DNA from: Sinorhizobium sp. B11
Lineage (GTDB): Bacteria > Pseudomonadota > Alphaproteobacteria > Rhizobiales > Rhizobiaceae
Direction of reading: 5' to 3'
DNA: 64,000 bases
Assembly (NCBI GenBank): GCA_039725955.1
Contig: CP091035.1
Span: 248,001-312,000 of the forward strand
Shown here: positions 54,133 to 62,146 of the stretch, piece after piece
Layout of the letters: each line of letters starts with the position of its first letter
Numbering within the stretch: position 1 is the first letter of the stretch
Notes under the pieces: generated by a model
The model's input: the letters and a program-made list of their open reading frames with translations, nothing else
The model's database searches: none
Told to the model about the DNA's origin: nothing
Program-made: the position numbers and the translations under genes

Positions 54133-54380
54133 GCGTCGTCGCTCCAGCCCTCAGCAGCTATCTCGTTCATTTCCTCGATGGTCAGCGCCTTTGTGGACTT
54201 GCCGGCGTGCCGTCCGATAAAACTGCCGATCGTGCCGGTCGCCCGGACAGCGCGGATTCGTAACTCGCCCCCAGGCAGCTTTTCGAATTCGAGCCGCTCT
54301 CCGGGTTTCACACCAAGATGGGCAAGGAGGTCGCGCTTAAGGGTAACCTGGCCTTTCATGGAGAGAGCAACTGAAGGCAT
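54129..54380 (-). CDS. AbrB/MazE-type antitoxin
   Basis: 83 residues from ATG 54380. A SpoVT/AbrB domain (SMKGQVTLKRDLLAHLGVKP, GERLEFEKLPGGELRIRAV) and a C-terminal toxin-binding tail rich in Glu. Gene order antitoxin-toxin with overlap is that of a type II module and may help keep the plasmid. Confidence 0.88.
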   Translation of the reverse strand: MPSVALSMKGQVTLKRDLLAHLGVKPGERLEFEKLPGGELRIRAVRATGTIGSFIGRHAGKSTKALTIEEMNEIAAEGWSDDA

Positions 54381-54728
54381 GAAAGTTCTCCGCACTACAC
54401 TGGCGACAAAGTAATGTAAATTTTTCTTACTTTCAAGCGATGAATGGAAAGCTCCGCTCCGGTAAAGCTGAGGATGGCGACACATGCCGGCTTCAACCAG
54501 GGAGCGGCCGCCTTCGTCGCTCCGGATGGGTTCCTCTCGAATGGCGAGTCAAGCTTGGTGCCTGCCGAGTGAATTTATCTGCAGCGAGATACTGGAAGGC
54601 GGAAGGCGGCGGAGCCGCGTTTTTGCGCGGTGTTGGTGGAAAAGTATCTTCACCGATCCGAGTTCAGCACAGATCGTTTGAGCTAGCCTGCCGATCAGAA
54701 ATCCGCAGAGCTTCACGAACGTAGCCCG
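54381..54728. other. intergenic region, no supported gene
   Basis: About 350 bases upstream of the toxin-antitoxin pair. Only short frames without motifs. Confidence 0.45.
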
Positions 54729-55016
54729 TCACTTCGGGAAGTGTTCGACATGGGTCTCTGCTGTGCGCCCGAAATAAACGACGCGGCGGCCCAGGAACGA
54801 GACGAGGTATCCCGCGCAGCCGGCGTCCTTCACTTTTTCGCTGAAGGCGACGTAGCTGTAGTCTGCGGGGTTCGCCTGCGCCCACCGCACCAGGCGCTCG
54901 ATTTCGGTGGGGTCGAAGGCTTCGGTGACGCTCCCTGCGGAGGGCTGCATATCCATCGTCACGTTGTCGCCGTCCGGCAGGTAGTAGGTCTGAATGTTCC
55001 GACGATAGTCGACCAT
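54729..55016 (-). CDS. DUF1398 protein, N-terminally truncated
   Basis: 95 residues from ATG 55016: VDYRRNIQTYYLPDGDNVTM, then SYVAFSEKVKDAGCAGYLVS and RRVVYFGRTAETHVEHFP. This is the DUF1398 domain, normally 125-140 residues. The first 30 or so residues are missing, and the DNA upstream is occupied by the divergent WGR gene. DUF1398 includes phage-type and YbcV-like proteins of unknown role. Confidence 0.75.
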   Translation of the reverse strand: MVDYRRNIQTYYLPDGDNVTMDMQPSAGSVTEAFDPTEIERLVRWAQANPADYSYVAFSEKVKDAGCAGYLVSFLGRRVVYFGRTAETHVEHFPK

Positions 55017-55045
55017 GTAGCCAGCGTATCGACGAGACGCGAAAC

Positions 55046-55255
55046 ATGGCGTGCTACTACACCTTGTCGATCCAGCCAACGCTGTTCGGCGAGATCGCGG
55101 TCATGCGCAGTTGGGGCCGGATCGGCAAGGCCGGCGGTGAGAAGAGTGAACTCTTTTCCAGCGAAGAGCAGGCGATATCACATTTCCTCGATATTGCCCG
55201 CAGGAAGCGCAGGAGGGGATATGTTCCCGTCGGGGCGCTTCGGGAGCGTAACTGA
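55046..55255 (+). CDS. WGR-domain protein
   Basis: 69 residues: a single WGR domain (YYTLSIQPTLFGEIAVMRSW, GRIGKAGGEKSELFSSEEQA, KRRRGY). The codons before the ATG (RIDETRN) also match the family, so the true N-terminus may be cut off. WGR domains occur in PARP and DNA-repair-linked proteins. Head to head with the truncated DUF1398 gene. Confidence 0.8.
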   Translation: MACYYTLSIQPTLFGEIAVMRSWGRIGKAGGEKSELFSSEEQAISHFLDIARRKRRRGYVPVGALRERN

Positions 55256-55715
55256 GACCGTAAGGGCATCAGGGATAAGCCAGCTTTGGCCGAAAAGTTC
55301 CCCCGTAGAACCTTGTCAGCCGCGTGTGCTTCTGAAACGGAAACGGGCGCATTTTCCTGACCCTGCTAGAGAACTGGATGGCACCAGTTCGACTGTTCGC
55401 GAGCGGCCCTCTTGGATGGCCTCGCACCACCTCCTGGCGCTCGCAGGAGCGTCCGGCCGGACCGTTTGCGGGTCATGGTGCGGTGAGTTTCAGGAGCCAT
55501 TGCCATTGCCGTTTACACTTGCTCTTCGCTGCCGATCTTTACTGCGCGCAAGCAGGGGTCGCTCCATGAAGCATCGCCATCCTGTTTAATTCACCATCCT
55601 GAACACGCGCCGCGATTGCCATCCGTTTGGGGCGACAGCATCAGACTTTGGTCCCTGTTTTCCTCGATATCCGCTGTCCTATGTCACATGCGCCGAGTTT
55701 GAAAATGGGTGAAAC
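55256..55715. other. intergenic region, no supported gene
   Basis: About 460 bases. A long plus-strand frame passing through from 54741 is a shadow of the minus-strand DUF1398 gene and has no motif. Nothing notable. Confidence 0.45.
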
Positions 55716-55886
55716 ATGTTCTGGTGGATCTTCTGTGCGTACTTGTCCCTACAGGGTTTCATTGCATCCGGGATATTGCTATTGTTGCTGAGAGAAAAAC
55801 TGAAAGCATCCAGGACACCCGCACCGGATACAAGTCAGTTCAGGCCGCAAAATAGCATGCAGCCCCAGGATCAGCGGCAAGCTTAG
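55716..55886 (+). CDS. small membrane protein, paralogue of the gene at 40047
   Basis: 56 residues: MFWWIFCAYLSLQGFIASGI, LLLLLREKLKAS, then a Pro/Gln-rich tail ending QPQDQRQA. It aligns over its full length with the protein at 40047-40208. One membrane helix with a positively charged cytoplasmic edge. Function unknown. Confidence 0.65.
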   Translation: MFWWIFCAYLSLQGFIASGILLLLLREKLKASRTPAPDTSQFRPQNSMQPQDQRQA

Positions 55887-56041
55887 GAATGATCGCGCGC
55901 AAAGCTGCTCGTCTCCGATGCCTCGTTATCACGAGGAGACCGGCGACACTTCGATTGTCGAGCGGATATAGGCTATCGTCACAAGTGCTGACCAAAATAG
56001 GCGAGACGCCGAATGACGCGAGGCAGCGACCATTCATAGCG

Positions 56042-56296
56042 TCAGCCATCCATATTCCAGGCGAATCCTTTGTCGAGGTCCTTAACACTCGCCAGGATGT
56101 CAACAATAATGAAATTGATCTCGACCCGGTGCTTGTCTACCAGATCCCTCGAAAAATATCGGCCCATATATTCTTCAATACTTCGGCGCGTTATCGGAAT
56201 ACCTGCAGCCATCAAAGCTGAGGCAGCTCGCAGAACCAACAGATTCGCCTCGATGCCATACATGGTGTCTTCGAAATTTGTTGTTGCAACACCCAT
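56042..56296 (-). CDS. hypothetical protein
   Basis: 84 residues from ATG 56296 after GGGGGAC. Helical throughout (GIEANLLVLRAASALMAAGI, PITRRSIEEYMGRYFSRDLV). No family recognised. On the same strand as the remnant at 56383. Confidence 0.6.
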   Translation of the reverse strand: MGVATTNFEDTMYGIEANLLVLRAASALMAAGIPITRRSIEEYMGRYFSRDLVDKHRVEINFIIVDILASVKDLDKGFAWNMDG

Positions 56297-56382
56297 GCCG
56301 TCCCCCTTTTTTTTGCTTATATCGTGCCAACGCAAACTTGGACCGCTGCACCCGCACGGGAGATGGGGGTTCGTTCAGGGCT

Positions 56383-56641
56383 CTAAGTGGCGTCCCCGTT
56401 CGCCCATCTTGACAGGATGCCAGTTATTTGGAGCTGTTCCTGAGCAAGCTCGTGAACCACCACAGACATTGCCTTGTCAACGTCACGCCCATCGAGGAGC
56501 GAAGGATCATCAGAGAGGACCTGGAGCGCGTTCGGCAAGCCGCTCCGTGCCCTGGTCTGTTGCCACATAACGGCGGGCCAATTCTTGAAGTATTGCTTGT
56601 GCAGGACGATTTCGAAAGTGAAGCACGATACACCCGTTCAT
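56383..56641 (-). pseudogene. paralogue of the gene at 38483, frameshifted
   Basis: From ATG 56641: HFRNRPAQAILQELARRYVA, then TERLAERA; then the frame changes and LQVLSDDPSLLDGRDVDKAM continues to 56383. Both parts match the protein at 38483-38710. The break is at GCGCGCT-like sequence near 56530 and fits loss of two bases. The family is unnamed. Confidence 0.55.
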
Positions 56642-56864
56642 TTTCGGGTCGAGGGTGCACCTACAAACACTTAGCCTTCAGCGCCAACGAGCTCCGTATG
56701 CTGATGATGACGACATTTCTACGCGATAGGGCAACTTTTAGGAAGGTCGGACGCATTTGAGTACGCTGGCGCACCGAGCACTTGATTGCTCAATCAGGAG
56801 CGATGACCAGCTGCGATGAAGAACACGGCTTATCTCAGCGTAGGTACGCACTCGGAAGAATCAG

Positions 56865-57077
56865 CTAGTCGTCTCGAAACCGAGCCATCAGATCCATGGG
56901 GGCTACGTCGGAGCAGAAACATTCTGAACAGATGCCGAAACCATCCTCGTCGAAGTCGCACGTGCTCTTTCTTTGACGGCAGCAATCGCAGAGGACCGTT
57001 CCGCGGTGCGAGAGTCTCGCCGGGGGCATGATCTCGGCAAGAGGACTTTCTTCCAGACGATCGATAGGTTCTGGCAT
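56865..57077 (-). CDS. cysteine-rich small protein (putative zinc finger)
   Basis: 70 residues from ATG 57077 with AAGGGA upstream. The middle has CDCCRQRKSTC and, after ten residues, CSECFC, a CxCC-x6-C...CxxCxC pattern suited to zinc binding. It lies upstream of nothing obvious and reads toward the 56383 remnant. Unknown role. Confidence 0.6.
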   Translation of the reverse strand: MPEPIDRLEESPLAEIMPPARLSHRGTVLCDCCRQRKSTCDFDEDGFGICSECFCSDVAPMDLMARFRDD

Positions 57078-57318
57078 GATGACGTCCCTTAGTTCCTATG
57101 GAGCATGAGATAGGAGCGACCGTTGACGCTTTCCAGATCGCGGGCGTGGACACCGGTTTCTTGATCGGCGAGGTCGACGGCTCAACTGAGGAGGGGCCGG
57201 TTATAAATCTCGATCAGATGAAATTATACTTGGTCAAGTATTCGCGATTTATGCCGAGACGTTTCCACCTAACGGTTGAGTATCAGCAGGAGCGACGAGC
57301 GTCTCTCCTGGTCAGAAG

Positions 57319-57972
57319 TCAGATCCCCAGCAATGGCTGTATGAGCCGCAACAATCTGCTCTTGAATCGGAGCGGGGCATCGGTGACGGCGAGACAAATG
57401 CAGTCTCTCCCAGGGTTGGCTCTCGGCTGATGCGTTAGATTGCCGTCAGCGATCTCTATGTCCCCTCTTCCAAAAGTCGAGATTTCGTCGCTAAAGCTCC
57501 CATCGAGGACAAGCGTGAGTTCCAGCCCGCCGTGCGAATGCTCCGGGACCGGCTGACCGGCGGGGATCTTAAGCAATCTAACTGACGTCGTTTTGTCCCC
57601 GATCGGAATTATCATTTGCGCGGCACCCCGGCCCAGTGAGCGCCACCTTAAGCCACCTGCAGCGTCGATATAGGTTCTGAGCGGTTCCGGATAGGTAAGA
57701 TCGGACGAGGAACGCTTTTTCATTCGAACGGCTTTTTCCATGTGTCCTGCCTCGATCTTGTCCTTAACACGACGCCAGCTTTCAGTGACATCGTCTATTT
57801 CCGCATTTTCGCGTTCAAGAAAGTACCCCCCCACACTTTCGAGCGTCCGCATTTCTGATCGGCATGCGGGGCATAAGGCGAGATGGGTAGCGACGGCCAC
57901 ACTCCATCCCTCGGCAAGGGTGCCCGCGCAGTATTGCATCAGCATGTCACCATCCAGATGATGTGCGATCAT
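57319..57972 (-). CDS. chrR: ChrR-type zinc anti-sigma factor
   Basis: 217 residues from ATG 57972, overlapping the sigma gene by four bases. The N-terminal anti-sigma domain has the zinc motif HLALCPACRSEM with an upstream His; the C-terminal cupin has PEHSHGGLELTLVLDGSFSD and the metal-binding His and Glu. ChrR holds RpoE inactive until singlet oxygen or similar stress causes its turnover. Paired with rpoE as in Rhodobacter and Caulobacter. Confidence 0.92.
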   Translation of the reverse strand: MIAHHLDGDMLMQYCAGTLAEGWSVAVATHLALCPACRSEMRTLESVGGYFLERENAEIDDVTESWRRVKDKIEAGHMEKAVRMKKRSSSDLTYPEPLRTYIDAAGGLRWRSLGRGAAQMIIPIGDKTTSVRLLKIPAGQPVPEHSHGGLELTLVLDGSFSDEISTFGRGDIEIADGNLTHQPRANPGRDCICLAVTDAPLRFKSRLLRLIQPLLGI

Positions 57973-58637
57973 TTGGCTTGTTCCTGAAGCGCTAGGCGTA
58001 GTTTCTCGCATGCAAGTCGGATCCTCGATTTCACCGTTCCAATGGGGAGGCTTAGTCTGTCAGCTATCATCGAATGCGTGAGACCGTCGAAGAACGACAT
58101 CCGCAAAACCTCCATGTGCTTACCGCTCAGGGCAATCATTGCGCGGTTCAATGCTGCCGCGTCCTGCTCTCGCTCGACCTTTGCGTCTGCCGTTTCAAGC
58201 TCATCCGGCACGAGAGCTGGATCGCTCGCGTCGAATGCCGGTCGCGCCCCTCTACGAACAGAGTCTATCATCTGGTTTCTTGCGATCGTGTAGATCCACG
58301 TCGACGCCTGCGCCTTGGAGGCATCGAAGAGCGCGGCCTTGTGCCAAACGCGCATCATAGTTTCCTGAGCCAATTCCTCGGCCAGAATGCGATCACCCTT
58401 CGTCATCCGCATCATGTAAGAACGCACTCGCGGATAAAAATGCCCGTACAGGATTTCGAATGCGCCAACATCACGCGAGTTCGCTATCGCCGACATCAGA
58501 CCGATCATCTGGTCCGCGCCGAGAGCAAGCCTCTCATCCTCCAAAGTCCTGGCCTTTCGCTCCCTGCCCAGCTTAGGCCGCACGATTGTCTTGGCGCAGT
58601 CGGCTCGACGGGATCCAATCCGCAGATTTGTGTTCAT
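57969..58637 (-). CDS. rpoE: RpoE-type ECF sigma factor
   Basis: Up to 222 residues from ATG 58637; a later start is possible (see the promoter entry). Region 2: SYMMRMTKGDRILAEELAQE, TMMRVWHKAALFD and IYTIARNQMIDSVRR. Region 4: SFFDGLTHSMIADRLSLPIG, TVKSRIRLACEKLR. ECF11-type sigma paired with ChrR. Controls responses to singlet oxygen and photo-oxidative stress in other alphaproteobacteria. Confidence 0.92.
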   Translation of the reverse strand: MNTNLRIGSRRADCAKTIVRPKLGRERKARTLEDERLALGADQMIGLMSAIANSRDVGAFEILYGHFYPRVRSYMMRMTKGDRILAEELAQETMMRVWHKAALFDASKAQASTWIYTIARNQMIDSVRRGARPAFDASDPALVPDELETADAKVEREQDAAALNRAMIALSGKHMEVLRMSFFDGLTHSMIADRLSLPIGTVKSRIRLACEKLRLALQEQAK

Positions 58638-58642
58638 GAGAA

Positions 58643-58670
58643 TGTTACGCAGCAAAGGCAAACCAGATCA
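58643..58670 (-). promoter_or_regulatory. candidate RpoE autoregulated promoter
   Basis: On the minus strand TGATCT (58670-58665), 17 bases, TAACA (58647-58643). The ChrR-controlled sigma consensus is close to TGATCC-N17/18-TAAG. It lies directly before the annotated rpoE start, so the mRNA would be leaderless or translation begins further in, for example at ATG 58511. Confidence 0.45.
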
Positions 58671-58782
58671 CAAAAAAGCGGCGAACTTTGCCATGGTCGC
58701 CGACACATTCGGTTTCCGGCGGTGATTTAGTGTCGCCGACTTCCGCCACAGGGCTGATCTCCTCGGCCCATTCGGTCGAAGC

Positions 58783-58994
58783 ATGAGTCTCTGTTACGGC
58801 ACGCTGATTGCCGGGGCAAACAACTCGTGCTGAAGGGCGCCGTTACGCTGCGCAAGCCGGATGAAGAGGAAGCAACAGACAAGAAACTCGCGCCGCTCGT
58901 CGAGAGGCCGCGGACGCCAGTAGCAACGCTAAAAGCGCCTGATACCAAGGGGCTTTCAGGCGATGGCCGGCCTGTTCACGCACAACTAAAGTAG
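58783..58994 (+). CDS. small hypothetical protein (frameshifted)
   Basis: From ATG 58783 MSLCYGTLIAG; one more G at the G4 run 58813-58816 joins KQLVLKGAVTLRKPDEEEAT, then DKKLAPLVERPRTPVATLKA and a stop at 58994, about 71 residues. The repaired sequence reads smoothly. No family known. Confidence 0.4.
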
Positions 58995-59483
58995 TGGTCA
59001 GTCATATGATCGGCCGGTAGTGCCGACAACTGCCACAGAACATGGATTGCAAATCAATCTGAAGTTTGAAAAACCTCCCGGATGAGGGGATAGCAATGCC
59101 TGTCAAACGTTCGCGAGCCCCGAAGCCTTCGAGACCAGCTTGTTGCAAACGCCTCTGCCCTTCCACACGAAGCTTCGAAACTTGGTCGGCACCAGTATCA
59201 GGCGCGGCCGCGCCATAAAGTCCACCCTCAATCACCTTGAACCAACCCACGCCCTTTTTTTCTAACCGTAGCAACTCATGGGCTTCGCGATCCGCTTCAA
59301 GACCGCTGCGTCAGGCGCTTAGAAAATGCCGGATGTGTGACACAGCGGCGACAGTGACGAGGACCCGCGCGGGCACCAGGTACGTCTATCAGGTCCAATA
59401 TGTGCAACAGCAGATCACGCGCCTGGAACAAGCTCGGCCGACGGCGATTTCTCTAGTCGAGCAAGCAAAAAAGGAAGACCGTT
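58995..59483. other. intergenic region, no supported gene
   Basis: About 490 bases. A 90-codon minus-strand frame (59002-59274) has no ribosome site or motif. Nothing notable. Confidence 0.4.
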
Positions 59484-59777
59484 ATGCGCAGGTTCATCGC
59501 AGCTATCTCGATCATTCTCACCGCCTCCGGGGCCGTTCCCGCGTTCGCCCAGACGTTCGGCGACATGGACTCCAGTGGCCGCTTCGGTGGCATGCCGCCA
59601 GGCACCGACCGGTACCGGCAGGATTATGATCAGGGTGGGATCTCAATCCCGATCGACCCAGTCGAAACAGGTAGCGTCACTGTCGTGCAACCCCCAAAGG
59701 CAGAATGCCCGCAGCAGGGAACGCGAGAGTGGCGTGGACGGAGTGCCAATGGCACGTTGAGGGAGGAATGCCGATAA
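59484..59777 (+). CDS. small exported protein
   Basis: 97 residues from ATG 59484 after GGAAG. Signal peptide MRRFIAAISIILTASGAVPA cleaved near AFAQ; the mature part is Gly/Pro/Asp-rich with two Cys (ECPQQGTREW and EECR), likely a disulfide pair. Periplasmic, function unknown. Confidence 0.65.
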   Translation: MRRFIAAISIILTASGAVPAFAQTFGDMDSSGRFGGMPPGTDRYRQDYDQGGISIPIDPVETGSVTVVQPPKAECPQQGTREWRGRSANGTLREECR

Positions 59778-60063
59778 GCAAGTTTCAGCGTTCTCTGGTC
59801 AGCAAAGCGCAAGGCTAGACTTCGATCAAACCTCAGGCGGTACGCCCCCGCGCGCGGCAGGCCCGGCTTATGGTCGGTTTAAGAACACCGAAGGCTCGTT
59901 GTTCTGCCGACCGGGAAGACGCTCCGTCGGTGATTGTGGCCTTCTCTTGCAGCTTCTTCCTGACCGCGCAAACCTGGGATTCTCCGTGCGACCGATCACG
60001 CCGCGGGGGCGGAACAATCAAGAAGCTGTTCCATTACGCCCCCCATAAACTGTGGAGCTTTGT

Positions 60064-60276
60064 ATGACCGTGGCGACGACATCCGAGCGCAAGCGCCCTC
60101 TGCGCGGCCAGCCCTATTCCCTGGAAGAATTCGAGCAAAAATATGATCTCGACCGAGAGAGCGCCAAAGCCATATTTGAGCGGTTCGGCCCCTCGTCGAT
60201 CGAACTCGACCTTTTGATGGCGGCGAAGAAACGCACGCCTTCCATTCATGCGATAACGGAAGACCTCCGCTCCTGA
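60064..60276 (+). CDS. small protein, DUF3606-like
   Basis: 70 residues from ATG 60064, six bases after GGAG. SLEEFEQKYDLDRESAKAIF followed by ERFGPSSIELDLLMAAKK suggests a small helical DNA-binding-like fold similar to DUF3606 proteins of stress regulons. An inverted repeat (GGAACA-N10-TGTTCC, 60011-60032) lies about 30 bases upstream and may be an operator. Confidence 0.5.
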   Translation: MTVATTSERKRPLRGQPYSLEEFEQKYDLDRESAKAIFERFGPSSIELDLLMAAKKRTPSIHAITEDLRS

Positions 60277-60424
60277 CTTACGGCGTTGACGGACGGTGGG
60301 TCTTATCTGAACATACAGTTCACCGGCGTAGGTCCTGACCCCCAAATGGATAAGGATTAGGGTGATTCAACCTGATCGAAAGTCGGCTAACCTCCCCTCC
60401 GTGGAACCTCAAGGGCAAGGCGCT

Positions 60425-60652
60425 ATGCTGATCGAGATTTTCAGGCAGGGGGCAGATGCGCCCGAAATCTTCGACGTGCTGGTCAGTGAAGAAGGGCAGA
60501 TGTCCTATGTAACGGACCGGCCGAGGAAAGCACATCTTCGCATCGTCGTGCACACGCCGCAAAAGCACATCAATACCAATGCGGCAAGCGGCCTCTTTCG
60601 CATCATTCATTCCTATGGAGAATGCACAGTGCGCTTCATCGGTTTCGAATAA
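60425..60652 (+). CDS. small hypothetical protein
   Basis: 75 residues from ATG 60425: MLIEIFRQGADAPEIFDVLV, SYVTDRPRKAHLRIVVHTPQ, GECTVRFIGFE. Compact and beta-rich. No known family and no clear operon partner. Confidence 0.5.
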   Translation: MLIEIFRQGADAPEIFDVLVSEEGQMSYVTDRPRKAHLRIVVHTPQKHINTNAASGLFRIIHSYGECTVRFIGFE

Positions 60653-60804
60653 TCTCCGTCGTCCGGCTGCCAACAATATGGCAGCGCCGTGGCCGAGGAG
60701 ACTGTTGGAGGAGCCGCCGGTCGGCGACCGATCAAGGCGCACCGCCACGGCCGATGGATGAGTTCGTCACCCCTCCTCAAGGTTCGACCTGTCTTGGCGG
60801 CCGC

Positions 60805-61272
60805 CTATCTCGAGGGCGAAGATCGACGCTTAAGAAGGGCGGCCCTGATAAGCTCGTTCTTGGTGGGTTTTGGGGGCGCAGAGTCTGGCGTTTTCTCGAC
60901 TGCAAGCCCGTTCTGTTTCATCTCGAGAAAGCGGCGTTGCGCTTCTAGGCGATCAGCCTCGGACACTGCTTCAACGACGGCGCCTTCCAGATCGTGTCGC
61001 ATCGCGTCGGGCTGGGCGCTTGCAAAATAGTAGCGCTTAAGCCGGACATAGACTGCGGTTGCCCGTCTCAGCTTCGTCACCCCAACCTCTGGCCTTAGTA
61101 GAGGCCGGATGTCCTCGAAGATACCCCGCGCAAAGGGTCGAATGGGATCACCAGCCTTCTGCGGCAAAACGTTGATCGGTCGAACGAGAAGCGCGTTGAT
61201 CGCCGCCGCTTTATCGACATCACGCTGCGTAGCGGCAATCGGGCTACAGCTTTCGGTCCAGCGCCGTGTCAT
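60805..61272 (-). CDS. ProQ/FinO-domain RNA chaperone
   Basis: 155 residues from ATG 61272. The ProQ/FinO domain spans about residues 15-120: INALLVRPINVLPQKAGDPI, RPFARGIFEDIRPLLRPEVG and AVYVRLKRYYFASAQPDAMR. A short basic tail follows. Such proteins bind structured RNA and, on plasmids, can support antisense control as FinO does. Here it could affect the repABC antisense RNA, but that is only a possibility. Confidence 0.85.
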   Translation of the reverse strand: MTRRWTESCSPIAATQRDVDKAAAINALLVRPINVLPQKAGDPIRPFARGIFEDIRPLLRPEVGVTKLRRATAVYVRLKRYYFASAQPDAMRHDLEGAVVEAVSEADRLEAQRRFLEMKQNGLAVEKTPDSAPPKPTKNELIRAALLKRRSSPSR

Positions 61273-61516
61273 TGGTTCCCCCGTCATTTAGGTCCTCGCT
61301 CGCTTGTCACAGGAATTTAACGAACCGATGAAAATTGGCACGCTCGTATTCTGGAGACAGCTTTTTTTCTTCATGGAGCGCCCACCGTACGCCAGCGGAC
61401 AAATGCTGGCTCGCGACCCGAATCGTGGTCTCCTCTCGACAGAGGTCGAACCATCATCTCGGCCTCTCTCACACCCTGGATCGCTTTTGGCCGATCAATA
61501 AATGAGGACCGATAAA

Positions 61517-61747
61517 ATGATTGGGTTGGAACCCGGCGCCTATTACTGGGCTGTCGCCAGACAACCGGAGGCGCGACCAGTTGTCGTTCAGGTTTCGACC
61601 GTCTTTGGCGAGGATCGCGAATATTGGACGCTGGCATTGGTCGGATCAGACCAACACAAGATGCCCGAGGAATTTTCGATCCTTGCGCGCATAGAGGAAT
61701 GTCAGGCCACAAGGTCCCGGTCCACTGCGAAAGCGGCCGCGCCTTGA
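61517..61747 (+). CDS. small hypothetical protein
   Basis: 76 residues from ATG 61517 (or 81 from ATG 61502): GLEPGAYYWAVARQPEARPV, TVFGEDREYWTLALVGSDQH. Looks like a small beta-barrel. Similar short proteins are frequent in rhizobia; function unknown. Confidence 0.55.
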   Translation: MIGLEPGAYYWAVARQPEARPVVVQVSTVFGEDREYWTLALVGSDQHKMPEEFSILARIEECQATRSRSTAKAAAP

Positions 61748-62146
61748 AGAGGATCGAACGCGGTAAGCCTGCTCGACAGGTGGATCGGCCTCGTCCCAGC
61801 AATAGATCTCGGAGCGAAGATATGCAGCTGCTCTTCGAGCCTCGCTTCTGCAAGATCGACCACCAGGCCTTCGGCTTCTGTCATTGCCACCGGCTAAACG
61901 GTAGCCGCGTGCCTTGAGCTGATCCTTGAACTGTTCGCTAGCTCGCAGCCGAGACTTCGCGAAAGGCATGCCCTTGAGTCAGCTAGGCCATTTTGACGAG
62001 TATTAGCCTTCAGATCAGCGTTCTTGACGCATGGCGTGAGCCAGTGGCAGGCGGTGCTACCAACTGGTCACGCGCAGCCATAGTTCACGTGCACGTTTAC
62101 CAGTTCGCGACATTTCGAAGCGTGGTTTCGTCCGGCCTGAGCAGCT
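61748..62146. other. intergenic region, no supported gene
   Basis: About 400 bases between 61517-61747 and the convergent GGDEF-EAL gene. Only short frames without motifs. Confidence 0.45.

Noticed and set aside
54741..55589. A 282-codon plus-strand frame
   Set aside because: It overlaps the DUF1398 gene on the other strand and the WGR gene in another frame, both supported by family motifs.
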